Source: Doryteuthis pealeii (lineage: Eukaryota > Mollusca > Cephalopoda > Myopsida > Loliginidae). From it: a DNA stretch of 64,000 nucleotides. Positions 9,601 through 19,600 of this stretch are shown here, piece after piece; the stretch's first letter is position 1; every line of letters begins with the position of its first letter. Both the position numbers and the translations under genes were made by a program. The stretch is from NCBI GenBank assembly GCA_023376005.1, contig CM042156.1, forward strand, positions 44,467,117 to 44,531,116, given 5' to 3'. Under the pieces are notes generated by a model. The model was not told the DNA's origin. It worked only from the letters and a program-made list of their open reading frames with translations, and ran no database searches.

Positions 9601-10189
9601 GCGGATTAGCGGAGAAGGATTAAAACTGATACTACATCTTTCTACTTCAAGAAAGGATCAAACTTTAAGCCACAACGGATCTCCACTGTAAAACTGCTTT
9701 CAACTACAGCCCTAAAATCGCCCCATGAATCGTAACATGAATACTTGCCATTACCAAGCACATTCGTGCCAATTGAACCCAAGCCAGGATTAGAAACTGG
9801 TTCACCGATTTTGTTTTCTGAGATGTTAAAGCTTAAGCCTATAAGAATTAAATATGTAGTTTTAGCTTTAGTGGCCAAAACTATGATAATACATTATGCT
9901 ATATAATACTATATAATACATTAGAAGGCTTTAGAGAAACCTTTTATCGTAGGTGGATACATACATAATAAAATCCAAACAAAGATGTACGATATAACAA
10001 CAATACAGACTTTATTGTCTGATCACATGGAATATGACATATAATGAGATACACACTGTTAGGACGAAAGTCTTTGGGAAGTAACAAAGAGTTCTTAATG
10101 AATATAAGAGTTACTTACTGATAGTTGGAGGCAAGGCCCCACTTAATGAACAGAGACAACCACGCGTCTAGTCCATGTTTGTAGATGCC

Positions 10190-10195
<6 letters not shown>
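9601..10195. other. Unassigned sequence
   Basis: AT-rich, with no recognised repeat or plausible exon. The 78-residue minus frame at 9642-9878 has no features I recognise. Confidence 0.4.

Positions 10196-10259
<64 letters not shown>
10196..10259. repeat. (GA)n microsatellite
   Basis: GA dinucleotides with one AA interruption. Confidence 0.95.
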
Positions 10260-10762
10260 CTTCCTGGGCTTAAATACTCAGCTAGTAGTGCCACCTAGTG
10301 GCGAAACCCTGGTGGCAAAGGAAGATAACCCTTTTGGACCCAAGTCCGTTTCCGCAAGGGGGCAGACAAACGCTACAAGCCCACACTGCATCTCCATTTC
10401 ACGCGTCCATAAACATCAAAGCAGTTCTCTGCCTTTTCCAACTTGTAGGTCTTTATTGATTGCGTCAAAACGTTTTTAGAAGAATGAAGAACATTCAGAA
10501 CAGTCACCTCAGTGGAAAGAGAAGCAGCGTTAGAGTCAGCGAGTCAGAGTGGCGACAAAAGGTCAGGACAGGCTGGTACGGAATTGACAAAGAAAAAAAA
10601 AGAAAAACATTTAAAAGCTTGATATTTGAAAGCCCAGCTGTCGAAGCGATTCATGGAAAACGTCGCCAATTGGCGAAGTTTCAACGTAGACAAGCGTAAG
10701 TAATTTGTCCGGAAAGACATAGAAAATAAAGATGTAAGGAAATAATAGGAATTTATTGCCCC
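10260..10762. other. Unassigned, somewhat GC-richer
   Basis: The word GCCACCTAGTGGCGAAACCC occurs at 10290-10309. Open frames up to 79 codons occur on + (10460-10699) without domain resemblance. A weak GTAAGT donor-like site follows at 10698, but no convincing acceptor was found. Confidence 0.35.
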
Positions 10763-10797
10763 GGACACACACACACACACACACATACACACACACG
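10763..10797. repeat. (CA)n microsatellite
   Basis: CA dinucleotides with one interruption. Confidence 0.9.
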
Positions 10798-10968
10798 GTG
10801 ATATACACACATTGGTGACACACAGGTCTCCACAGATACACCGTATTACGCGTATGTGACACATAAAGGTGAAGGTGATACTAGTTGTAGTTATAGTCCT
10901 TGAAACGGTTCCCAAAGGACTGGAATAGTTACTGGGGAATTTGAAGATCAAAAGAAGAATCAGAATAG

Positions 10969-11220
10969 GGCCGGTTTAACTCAGTCGGTAGAGTGTTCAG
11001 CTAGGAATCACAAAGTTCTTGGTTCGATAGCGGCCCTCGCCAACTCAGCGTATGAGTAGCACAGGGATCTGTGCGGTAAAGTGAGGAGCTGATGGTAGGT
11101 GTGGCGCTCCACCTCAAATGCTAAAATAATCTCCTTGGTCTAGCGCTAGTGAAAAGGGGTTAGACTCCCTCGATGTCTGGCTGATACCGACATTAGGCCG
11201 CCCCGACGACTTTAATTTAC
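10969..11220 (+). repeat. SINE family D
   Basis: The tRNA-like head starts GGGCCGGTTTAACTCAGTCG. The A box is AACTCAGTCGGTAGAG and the B box GGTTCGATAGC. The body contains CTCAGCGTATGAGTAGCACA, GTGCGGTAAAGT, GGAGCTGATGGTAGGTGTGG and CTCCTTGGTCTAGCGCTA, and it ends GCCGCCCCGACGACTTTA. It is one of four copies in the window. Confidence 0.85.
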
Positions 11221-11770
11221 TTATACTAGGTCACACGATATCAAAAACAGGGAGCAATTCCTGATATGTCCTCTCGGATTATTTGTGGTATATATATATA
11301 TTTACCAACTCCTCCACACGAGCAGGATACGACACAAGGTCAATTTCTTAAGCGGAGTTCAACAGGTTTGAATTCAGAGTTTTCCTTCTCCTAGACTGGT
11401 TACCCAGTCTGCCCTGCTATTTACCCATAGCTGGAGGGAGAGTAGGATTCATACATTTCCCAAGGGTATTAGCGCTAAGTGAAATGCAATTACCACGTCC
11501 AGGATTTGAACTCGGGGCGACGAGTCCATTTCCCATGACTTTAACCATTACACCACGCGCTTCCTTAATTATTTGTGGTATAAGGTGTGCTAATGACAAA
11601 GACTTATATTTATAGACTGTTCCAAAACAGCAGTGGGTGAATCGGCCAATCAAAAACGCCCAAACATGTATTTAATTTACTATTTAAAGGCGTTGATAAA
11701 TTATCTTCTCGCTTGAGAAGGACAGACAAACAGAGGAGGATTTTACAACTCTCTAATTCAAGTCAGGGTA
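11212..11770 (+). repeat. Repeat family J interrupted by a SINE A
   Basis: Halves at 11212-11292 and 11568-11770 align continuously to 9300-9560. The interruption is the family A SINE at 11293-11567. Confidence 0.8.
11278..11582 (-). mobile_element. SINE family A, full length, 15-bp TSD and known empty site
   Basis: The identical 15-mer ATTATTTGTGGTATA stands at 11278-11292 and 11568-11582, enclosing a minus-strand family A copy. The tRNA head (minus) reads GAAGCGCGTGGTGTAATGGT with A box TGGTGTAATGGTTAA and B box GAGTTCAAATCC. The body ends GGAGTTGGTAAATATATA. The paralogous locus at 9371-9385 carries one copy of the 15-mer and no SINE. This is a clean insertion with both boundaries defined. 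Confidence 0.92.
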
Positions 11771-12292
11771 AACTATTTAAAGGCGTTGATAAATTGCCTA
11801 GAATTACTCACTGTAGAAAGACAGACGAACTAGGGGCCTTTATAAAAGATTTAAGATCAAAATTCAACTTGTAACGTAAAAACTCTAAAGGAGTTGATAT
11901 CCGTAGAGTAGTGTAACGTACTGAACTGCAAAACCACAGTAAGACAGTTCGAACTCCAGTCGTGGTATTACGTTCACTTTCGGACTAATACCTTTGAAAA
12001 AAGTAAAAACACCTCACATCTCTACCTATGAGTTTGATGGTATCACTACTGTTCTCCTAAAAGGATAGATTTGGCATTGAATAACCCACGAAGATCGATA
12101 TGCCATTAAACAAAATAACCAAACCTGGATATTCAAACTTAATCACGCAAGGAAATCTAAATAGTTTTTGTTACATTGGGTTTTATTATAAAATTCAGTT
12201 ATACTCCGTTGCTGTTCTTCTACAAGGATGGCTTTGGCATTAAATAACCCGAGAAAGTTGATATGCTATCAGGCAAAGAAACCTAACCAAAC
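11607..12292 (+). repeat. Inverted copy of the 741-1310 repeat block
   Basis: The reverse complement of this interval follows the left block in order: companion repeat, SINE B (here + at 11900-12118), linker (GTTTTTGTTACATTGGGTTT), and partial SINE B tail (12208-12292). It also carries an extra 90-bp partial duplication at 11680-11770. The two blocks lie about 10.4 kb apart in opposite orientation. Confidence 0.8.
11900..12118 (+). repeat. SINE family B
   Basis: The B-box-like CAGTTCGAACTCC is at 11945-11957. The body TTCGGACTAATACCTTTG and tail GGCATTGAATAACCCACGAA follow. The head is altered compared with the copies at 53484 and 59590. Confidence 0.75.
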
Positions 12293-12300
12293 CTAAAACT

Positions 12301-12604
12301 CTAATATCAAAATACAAGCCCTGCGCATGCATGTCTCTTTCTCTTTTTCTTTTTCTTTCTCTGTCTCTCTCTTTCTTCCTGTCTGTGTGTCTGTGTTTCT
12401 AAATTTTTAGAGGTCAATCCCACTGTCTTTTTTAACTGCCTGTGTTTCCCGGTGATGTTTCTGAGCATTTAATTCACTCATTCAAAAAATATATTTGAAA
12501 GATATCCTCGAGGATTGGGTTGTTTACCATAGCTGGTTGCACAATAGAAAGAAGTTAAAATAGTTTAAATTGTCGTTGTCAAAAAGTCGATTCCATTATA
12601 TTTG

Positions 12605-12605
<1 letters not shown>
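12301..12605. other. CT-rich and unassigned sequence
   Basis: 12330-12385 is CT/TTTC-rich. The rest has no recognisable feature. Confidence 0.4.
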
Positions 12606-12645
<40 letters not shown>

Positions 12646-12697
12646 CATACATACATATATATATATTATATATATATATATATATAATATATATATA
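12606..12697. repeat. (CA)n(TA)n microsatellite
   Basis: A CA run to 12637, then TA-rich sequence up to the Helitron-like terminus. Confidence 0.9.
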
Positions 12698-13312
12698 CTA
12701 GCAAATATATGCACCCTCCGGGTGCAAGTATTTAATTTTAATGTAATGAAATATCGTATTAAATTAGAAAGTCTAATAAGAAGGCAGATAAAAAGATATT
12801 GTAACAGAGTGGGGGTATAATAGAAAAATAGAAATGAAACTTACTCTTCCATCACTGCCGTCTTTTCATTGCTGAATTTTACTTATTTAACTATTTAGTT
12901 AAATTAGGAAATAAAGAATAAATGACAGTTATTTTTTCTTGTTAATGGATTTCATTTAAGATTCATGAAGAGATTTTTGCTTATATTCATTAGAATAAAA
13001 CCAAACAATTAGAAATCAATAATACTAAAGCACATATTTATTAAAATCACATTTTAATATCAATATGCAAATTAGCCTTCCCATTCACACTGTAAACCGC
13101 TATTTTTTGTATATATAAATACAATTGCATGTTATTTGTATGTAGATATGGACAACACTAATAAAAAGGTGAATCAATTTTATTAATAATTGAGGTTTAA
13201 TATAAATAAAAATCATGGAGAATGTGATGTAAATTACGAAGGGAATTGTGACTTGAGTAGTAATATAGTTTCGGTTACAGACAGAAAAAAACACAAATCT
13301 CCATTATAATAA
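12698..13312 (-). mobile_element. Helitron-like non-autonomous repeat, copy 1
   Basis: Read on minus, the element ends with a perfect hairpin GCACCCGGAGGGTGC (12725-12711), a 9-base AT spacer, then CTAG (12701-12698) followed by T. A short hairpin just before a CTRR end with a T target is the hallmark of Helitron 3' termini. Further copies with the same body lie at 55182-55802, 47340-48008 and about 23340-24110. No inverted terminal repeats or target duplication are seen, which also fits. It is non-coding and very AT-rich. Confidence 0.6.
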
Positions 13313-13419
13313 TATATATATATATATATATATATGGCGTCTGTCAGAGTGGTTGTCATATTGGATCGTGAGCTATATAAGAATTTTTTTTTTTTCAAAT
13401 TCAACGCAGAGCTGTGTAC

Positions 13420-13461
<42 letters not shown>

Positions 13462-13500
13462 ATATATATATATAATATATATATAATAAAAAAGAAGGTC
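13311..13500. repeat. TA and CA arrays
   Basis: (TA)n at 13311-13335, (CA)n at 13423-13460 and TA-rich to 13488, around a short unique segment. Confidence 0.85.
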
Positions 13501-13529
13501 CGCAAAAAAGTTCTTTTTTATATTTTACA

Positions 13530-13580
13530 TTAGCATCACGTGTTTCAGATATTCTGGTATCTTCTTCAGGATTTGATTAA
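13530..13580 (-). ncRNA. Decayed hammerhead ribozyme motif
   Basis: On the minus strand: CTGAAGA (13569-13563), a perfect 5-bp stem II AGATA/TATCT with loop CCAGAA, then GAAA (13546-13543) and the loopless stem III palindrome CACGTG (13542-13537). The next base is A where pairing needs U, and stem I is weak. It shares CACGTG with the intact ribozyme at 49.37 kb, so it is probably a degenerate relative. Confidence 0.5.
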
Positions 13581-13599
13581 CCTCATCCTGTGTCGGTAT

Positions 13600-13731
13600 A
13601 ATAAATATATCTATGTATATATATACACACACACACATGCATATATATAGCTATCTCTCCAACCACCACCAACCATCAAACCATATATATATATATATAC
13701 ATATATATATATTGATATATATATATATTGA
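13600..13731. repeat. TA/CA-rich low complexity
   Basis: Short TA and CA runs. Confidence 0.7.
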
Positions 13732-13982
13732 GGGGCTGGGTTAGCTCAGTCGGTAGAGCGTTCGGCTAGAGACCACAAGGTTCCTAGTTCGATACCGGTC
13801 CTCGCCAACTCAGCGTATGAGTAGCACAGGTATCTGTGCGGTAAAGTAAGGAGCTGATGGTAGGTGTGGCGCTCCATCTCAGACGCTAAAAACAATCTCC
13901 TTGGTCTAGCGCTATTGAAAAGGGGATAGACTCCCTCGCTGACTGGCTGATACCGACTTCAGGCCGCCCCGTCGACTTTACT
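13732..13982 (+). repeat. SINE family D, best-preserved copy
   Basis: The head GGGCTGGGTTAGCTCAGTCG has a near-canonical A box (TTAGCTCAGTCGGTAGAGCG) and B box (AGTTCGATACC). The body is as in the copy at 10969, and it ends GGCCGCCCCGTCGACTTTAC followed by TTAC repeats. Confidence 0.88.
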
Positions 13983-13992
13983 TACTTACTTT

Positions 13993-14007
13993 ATATATAT
14001 ATATATA

Positions 14008-14049
<42 letters not shown>

Positions 14050-14052
14050 TGT
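13993..14052. repeat. (TA)n(TG)n microsatellite
   Basis: A TA run followed by a TG run. Confidence 0.9.
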
Positions 14053-14208
14053 GGCACAGGGAGCTGTGCGGTAAAGTGAAGAGCTGATATTAAGCGTGGT
14101 GATCCACCTTAGACGCCAAAAATAATCTCCTTGGTCTAGAGCTAATGAAAAGAGGATATACTCCCTCGTTGTCAGGCTGATACCGACTTTAGGCCATCCC
14201 GATGGCTA
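14052..14208 (+). repeat. SINE family D, 5'-truncated
   Basis: It starts within the body (GGCACAGGGAGCTGTGCGGT) and ends GGCCATCCCGATGGC. It lies directly downstream of a complete copy, separated by the microsatellite. Confidence 0.8.
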
Positions 14209-14414
14209 TCAGCTCGGTATATGTAAAGTAGTCGACCTATTGGATCGTGAGCTGTATAAGAAAGTGTATAATAACTTTTGGGGACAAATTCAAAGCAGAT
14301 CAACCTGCGGGCTTCATACGATGTGTAACTGCATTTTATTACAAAATCAAATGAAACAATCACTATTTAGATTTCTTTTTAATATGTAAGGTGATCAACT
14401 TAATGGAATATCTA

Positions 14415-14632
14415 TGTTTGCTTTCTTTCTTTCTTTCTTTAGAGACATATCAACCTTCGTGGGTTATTTATTACCAAAACAGTACTTGTAGAAGTTAATT
14501 TATTTAATTGATAGCTCGGGGGATGAGAGAGTTCGTACATTTCCAAAAATGAATGGCGTGACTTGGGATCAAACTTACTAAGATATGGCAGTCCAGCACA
14601 TTAGCCACTACGCGACGGGGCTTCCCTAGGGA
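14415..14632 (-). repeat. SINE family B
   Basis: The tail at the left is CATATCAACCTTCGTGGGTT, preceded by a CTTT run. On minus the head reads AAGCCCCGTCGCGTAGTGGC with an A-box-like GCGTAGTGGCTAA. Confidence 0.75.
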
Positions 14633-14976
14633 TATCAAGGGTGCGGATGATCGTTGTATGACCGAGTTACGCAGGGTAGGCTGATTAGAGGATGGAGATC
14701 ATCTGTGGTTGGGAAGTGAATCAGCGACACCAATAACCGATTCATTACACACGACTCCATTTTGTTTATTTTCTTAGACGTTTTGAAGCGGTAAAATGTT
14801 CAAAGCTTGTTATTAAGGTTATGATACAACGCGTGGCTACACATGCTGTGATATGCAACATGCAGCTGCATGAGTGTGTGTGATTATATATTGATGAGTA
14901 GATATATGGGTATGAGAATTAAGACAAGCCACATAGAGGTATATATACATGTGTGTGTGTAGACCAGAGACGGTGG

Positions 14977-14977
<1 letters not shown>
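14633..14977. other. Unassigned sequence
   Basis: No feature recognised. Confidence 0.4.

Positions 14978-15022
<45 letters not shown>
14978..15022. repeat. (TA)n microsatellite
   Basis: TA dinucleotides. Confidence 0.95.
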
Positions 15023-15029
<7 letters not shown>

Positions 15030-15260
15030 AAATCAAATAGAATAAAAATAAAAAGGGTGTGTGTGTGTGTAAATAAAATAAAATAAAATTTTGAAAAATT
15101 GTACAAAATGGTATATAGATAAAATCTAAAATAAAATTTGAAAAAAAAATGTAAAACAAATCATTAAAGTCATTCCTCTCTTATCATTATTAAAGAAGTG
15201 TTGACTTACCTAATCATCTAAACCTCGTAATCCGTACGGTGAAAAGTGTTTCTGGTTACG

Positions 15261-15350
15261 TATCCCTTTTAAATATGGGGTACCGCTCATCTGATTGGCT
15301 GTTACTAACAACCAATCAGATTCGCGGTGCTTTGTATTTAAAGGGGATAG
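15261..15350. promoter_or_regulatory. Symmetric CCAAT/TATA inverted repeat, bidirectional-promoter-like
   Basis: Two inverted CCAATCAG boxes (15291-15298 on minus, 15312-15319 on +) lie back to back. Each is followed outward by a TATTTAAA-type box (15267-15275 minus; 15335-15342 +) and a GGGATA word. The arms of about 40 bp are imperfect inverted copies. Divergent histone promoters have this arrangement, but no histone reading frame follows on either side within several hundred bases. It could instead be a palindromic MITE. Confidence 0.4.
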
Positions 15351-15562
15351 AGTTCTACAACCGTACCCCCAAATTTTTTTCCCTTGTAAAACGTCTTTTA
15401 GCGGCTATTGTTGGTGGTTGTACCATAGTTTGATCACCTCTGATAGGGTCAGCAGGGCGAGGGAAGTCTGATGTTGGAAGACCCGAAACTCCCCAATGAA
15501 CCCTGCGGATTACATCACTGATGACAACCACCAGCGCCTCAATGTAGGAGCGTATATTTAAA

Positions 15563-15604
<42 letters not shown>

Positions 15605-16162
15605 TGTGTGTGTGTGTGAGTGTGTATATATATGTATATGGTCTTGACTATCACAAGGGCTTAATATGACTGCTCTGTCAAGAGTGTTTTTAGGAGAAGC
15701 AATAAAAATATGTAGGCGACAACTGGTGTGTTTTTGAATAGATACAATTCAGATAGGGATCAGCTCTTTGACGTGTCCTTGGCCCCGGGACGCAGTTCGA
15801 TTTTGGACACAACAGGTGGAGGTCCTAAGATTTGCAGACGACACAGACGACGGCCAGATGAGCAGAAATGTGCAGAGAAGTACATGCGAACGCCCCGGGC
15901 GCCATCATTAACGTTACAGGGTAGAATATTTTGTTTGGGACTTCGTCATCTCCCTTATTCTCGACATGACTGTCCACCTGACCCTAGTCATCTCTTCTAA
16001 TATCCGTCTCAGTCTTCGCAGTCTAGGTCGTCCTTTTATCTGTTTCAACTGTTCTGAAAAAATCTGTAAATTTACAAATATACATAATATAGAGTAGGAT
16101 TTTTTCTGCCAGGAAGATTATTTTTTGAAATTCCTTATAAATATAAACAAACATATTTACAG
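15351..16162. other. Unassigned, with (TA)n(TG)n at 15564-15620
   Basis: 15440-15560 and 15780-15960 are richer in GC. The open frames there are short and show no family resemblance I can name. Confidence 0.35.
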
Positions 16163-16337
16163 TGTCACATGTTAATCAGTTAACCTTTTCATTCATTTTT
16201 GTTTCATCCACTTTTACGAGTGTCCCATGTCAATCAGGTAACCTTGTCACTCATTTTTGTTTCACCCACTCTTCCAAGTCTCACATGTCAATCAGGTGAC
16301 CTTGTCACTCATTTTTGTTTCACCCACTTTTACAAAC
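16163..16337. repeat. Three-copy tandem repeat, about 59 bp
   Basis: Units begin near 16163, 16222 and 16280, each containing CATGTCAATCAGGT-type and CACTCATTTTTGTTTCACCC words. Confidence 0.85.
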
Positions 16338-17533
16338 ACTGTGGGTGCACTCACTACAAAGCAACTGTCGTGTAGCATTTTTTGAGATCCGTGTAAATCT
16401 TTCTTCATTTTGATTAATATTCAAAGTAATTATGACAATAAATGCTTTATCTGGAATCAGGGCCAGACTTGCTAACGAGCCAACACGGGTGGCAGCAAGC
16501 AAGAAAAACTCGGTTAATGAAAGAAATTGAGGAAAAAATTTAGAAGCGTAATGTCACAAGAACGACTTCCAGGAATCGCTGTTGTAATTATTAAAAACGA
16601 GACAGCTTGTAAAATTGACTTCAGCCAGCCAATCGACTTATTTGTCGCTGCAGTCTACTGTCTGCCAGATGAAAATGTGTATTGCTTTTATGTGGATTTC
16701 GACTTTTTTGTCTTGACAAATTGTCAAAATTTTCAATAATAAACTGTAGGTCTCCTTTGACCTGGTGTCAGCAAAGTCCACTCGACTCATGTGCTAAGCC
16801 TGTGTTAACCTGGAGCTGTTACTGACACTAAAACCATATTCACAATAATTTCTCGTTCAAAATCTTTTCTTCCCACGTGAGTTTTCTAGACGAAGTTTGC
16901 CATTTCATTCAATTCTGTTTCCAGCCACAGGTAATAATCAAACTTTTACAAAACTAGATGCTGTGCTTATTACATAACAACTGTCATACTGTATTTTTGA
17001 ATCTCAGAGACTTTCTCAGTGTTACGTTATTAGGGGGCCTTGGATAATTATGGTTCGAAAAAGGATCAATTTTAGTAAAAATAAAATATGAGTGAAGAAG
17101 GAAAGAAATATTTTGAGAAAATGTTTTGAAAGAAAGAATCGATTTGGAATGCGTTTGTTTAAGATGTTTGTTGAAATTCCATCAGAGAATTGCTGGGGTC
17201 GAATATTTTCGGGAAAATTATACACACTCGCCAGAGGAATGTTGGATTGTTTTGGCTAAAAATTCCAGTGAAGCAATTTAACAATATACAATGAAATTAA
17301 AATATGACATAAGAAAATAATCAGCTGATTATCGGTAAATTATAAAAGAAGGGGTGAATAGTCGAAGGCAAGAAACAAGGGGGGGGTGGTCGAACTCCAG
17401 ATCCCGAACGGTCTATTGAGGAGACACGCGACGCGACTGAATTAGCCTATTTTCTTTCTTCCTCTCCAAAGCTGACAGGTGAATATCACAAACTTAGTAT
17501 ATATAATCTAAACGATTCTGTTATTATAACATT
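16338..17533. other. Unassigned sequence
   Basis: About 1.2 kb with no repeat or gene I can recognise. The short frames at 16527-16739 and 17022-17225 look accidental. Confidence 0.35.
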
Positions 17534-17863
17534 TGTTAAGTTTCTGACCGCCATCCTTGGCCAGTTGAAAAGGACTTAATGTAAGTAAGTCCTTAGCTAT
17601 AGAATCCTTTGGTAAGTGAATAAGTCCTGAGTTATGGAATCCTACGTAGTGTCAAAGTTCCAGTGATATAATCCTATGTTCCGTCGTCCACGAAGGTTCA
17701 AGGTAGTTGTGAGTAGCTAAGATCAGAACAGCCGATATAAATAACAATATCAGCAGCAGAGTATTGCCAGTGGTTGGCCAATAGGTTGGTCACATGGTTA
17801 TCGGCGAGTCTATAAGTAGAAGTGGGCATCTAGCACACACCTTATATTACAAAAATCTCAACA
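17534..17863 (-). mobile_element. Solo LTR, copia-like family, 5-bp TSD
   Basis: 330 bp with TG...CA ends (minus: TGTTGAGATT to GAAACTTAACA). It is flanked on both sides by ACATT (17529-17533 and 17864-17868), an exact 5-bp duplication. It is highly similar over its full length to the LTR at 4139-4466, whose adjoining primer site assigns the family to half-tRNA-iMet-primed copia-type elements. No second LTR or internal region is present, so it most likely arose by LTR-LTR recombination. Confidence 0.85.
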
Positions 17864-18614
17864 ACATTCTTTATTTCTCTCTGCGTCAATGACTACTACT
17901 AGATTTGTCGCGGCTAAAATAAACATTTGTTGACATGTTGCGGATTTGGTTTTAATCGAGACGGGTTGCCACGGACTGTGTTGAAGGGACGTTTCACACA
18001 AGAAGAAACGAGCTCACAAATAATAAGACAAAAGACCCATAACGTAACATCAGTGCTCGGTGTTTGATAAACCTCAGGTCTGACCCTGCCCACATTTGTG
18101 TTTTAGGCCAGTCTCTGCGTCAATTCCTAGACTATGTACTTCGAACATCCTTAGATCCTATTGTAGCGAGATGGTGAAAGTCCTGAGTTTTGCGAGGACT
18201 ACTATTAGTAAAGGAGGAAGAAGTAATGAGACAAGATGGAGGCTTTGAAAAAGCGTGGAGTGATGAACGATGATTTGACCGGGGCATGACCCCCGAATGG
18301 GGAAATGAAAGTCAACCAGAAGTTTCGGGTGTTGACCGGAACCGGAAGTCGCGTGGTGACGTAGAACGACGAAGAAAAATACCGGTCTTTTTTTTGCTTT
18401 TTGAGGCCTAGGTTACGGACAGGTCTCTGGTCCCTAGTGTGGGATTACAGTAATTTATCAGTGTCCTCTCTCTCTTTCTCTCTGCCTTTCCTCCTCTCCG
18501 AAACAACCCACGAGACGAGCCTGGAAATAAAAGCTAAGCAGCTTGTACCTTTTTATCGACAAGACGACCGTCGCGTAACGAATACCTTTTTAGTGTCGTG
18601 AATTTGGAGGCACG
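17864..18614. other. Unassigned, LTR-like features near the end
   Basis: 18230-18615 is GC-richer, with CCGGAACCGGAAGTCGCGTG, a CT-rich run, an AATAAA at 18526 and GGAGGCACGTTGACAAGACC at its end. This could be the 3' part of an unrelated LTR, but no partner copy lies in the window. Confidence 0.25.
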
Positions 18615-19040
18615 TTGACAAGACCCACTATACAACATATATCGCTATTAGAACGTTACACCTATAAAAAAGGCATCACTCTTAAAAAGGCAAGAAGTAG
18701 GCGATATCCCGCGCAGACTATTACAGATGCTGATTACACAGATGATCTGGTACTTCTTGCAAATACACCTGTACAGGCCGAATCCCTGCTACATAGCCTG
18801 GAGAAAGCAACACGGAACATTGGCTTCCATGTGAACTCTGATAAATATGAGTTCATGTGTTTTAAAAGAAGAGGAATCTTCACACTCGACGGTGAAACAA
18901 TTCACATACCTAGGTAGTAGTATCTCATCCACAAAAAGCGATGTTAATGCACGTATTGGGAAAGCATGGTCTATCATAGATAAATCATCAATCAAATCTG
19001 ATCTCATTGACAAGTTAAAGCCACAATTCGTGGGCAAAGA
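18615..19040 (+). pseudogene. LINE reverse transcriptase C-terminal fragment
   Basis: The translated + strand gives RT palm sequence around the catalytic box: TDADYTDDLVLLAN, with YTDD at 18735-18746 where active enzymes have YADD or YVDD. It continues QAESLLHSLEKA, NIGFHVNSDK and, after a frameshift near 18870-18900, FTYLGSSISSTKSDVNARIG. This order is typical of endonuclease-encoding non-LTR elements (RTE-like) common in invertebrates. The fragment begins abruptly and has a frame break, so it is a dead remnant. The 48.66-kb RT piece and the 21.31-kb endonuclease piece look like parts of the same family. Confidence 0.8.
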
Positions 19041-19110
19041 ATTAAAATCCTATTGTACTTTTATAATTAAATATTCTTTTGTTTGCCTGGTCCCTAATAA
19101 ATGTTATATA

Positions 19111-19600
19111 GTACCGGGTGGTCGTATGGACCTCGGTTGAGAACCACTGGTCTAAGATGCCGCCATCTTGAAGATCTCTTGAAAAGGCTATTCAAAAATA
19201 TATATATGGTACCCGGGGCTATATGGACCTCGGTTGAGAACCGCTGGTCTATAAAGCCGCCATTTTTGAAAATCTGTTGAAAAGGTTATTTCAAAAATAT
19301 ATATATGGTACCGGGGGCTATATGGACCTCAGTTGAGAACCGCTGGTCTATAAAGCCACCATTTTTAAAATCTGTGAAAAGGTATCAAAAAATATATATA
19401 TGGTACCCGGGGCTATATGGACCTCGGTTGAGAACCGCTGGTCTATAACGCTGCTTATCTTGAAAATGTGTGAAAAGTTTAGTCAAAAAGATATATATGG
19501 TACCCGGGGGCCATATGGACCTCGGTTGAGAACCGTTGGTCTATAAACGCCGCCATTTTAAAATTTGTGAAAAGGTTATTCAAAAAAATAAAAATATATT
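19111..19600. repeat. Five-unit tandem array with hAT-like terminal sequence
   Basis: Units of 95-99 bp start at GTACC near 19111, 19209, 19308, 19403 and 19500. On the minus strand each contains CAGCGGTTCTCAACCGAGG, closely resembling hAT-superfamily terminal inverted repeats (CAGxGGTTCTCAACC). The intervening part carries GCCGCCATTTTGAAAA and a TATATATGG run. The array directly follows the LINE RT remnant. Confidence 0.8.

Noticed and set aside
10285..10310. GTGGCGAAACCC as a hammerhead 3' core
   Set aside because: No CUGANGA segment lies upstream at a pairing distance.
10460..10699. 79-codon basic open frame followed by GTAAGT
   Set aside because: No convincing acceptor, and the frame begins and ends without compositional change. 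Kept only as unassigned.
13732..13805. Possible functional tRNA gene
   Set aside because: A and B boxes are good but the anticodon and acceptor stems do not pair well, and the sequence continues into the family D SINE body seen four times.
15355..15440. Resemblance to U1 snRNA (ACCAT..GATCAC..GGGCGAGG words)
   Set aside because: Spacing and the rest of the sequence do not fit U1; the loop I and Sm-site order is absent.
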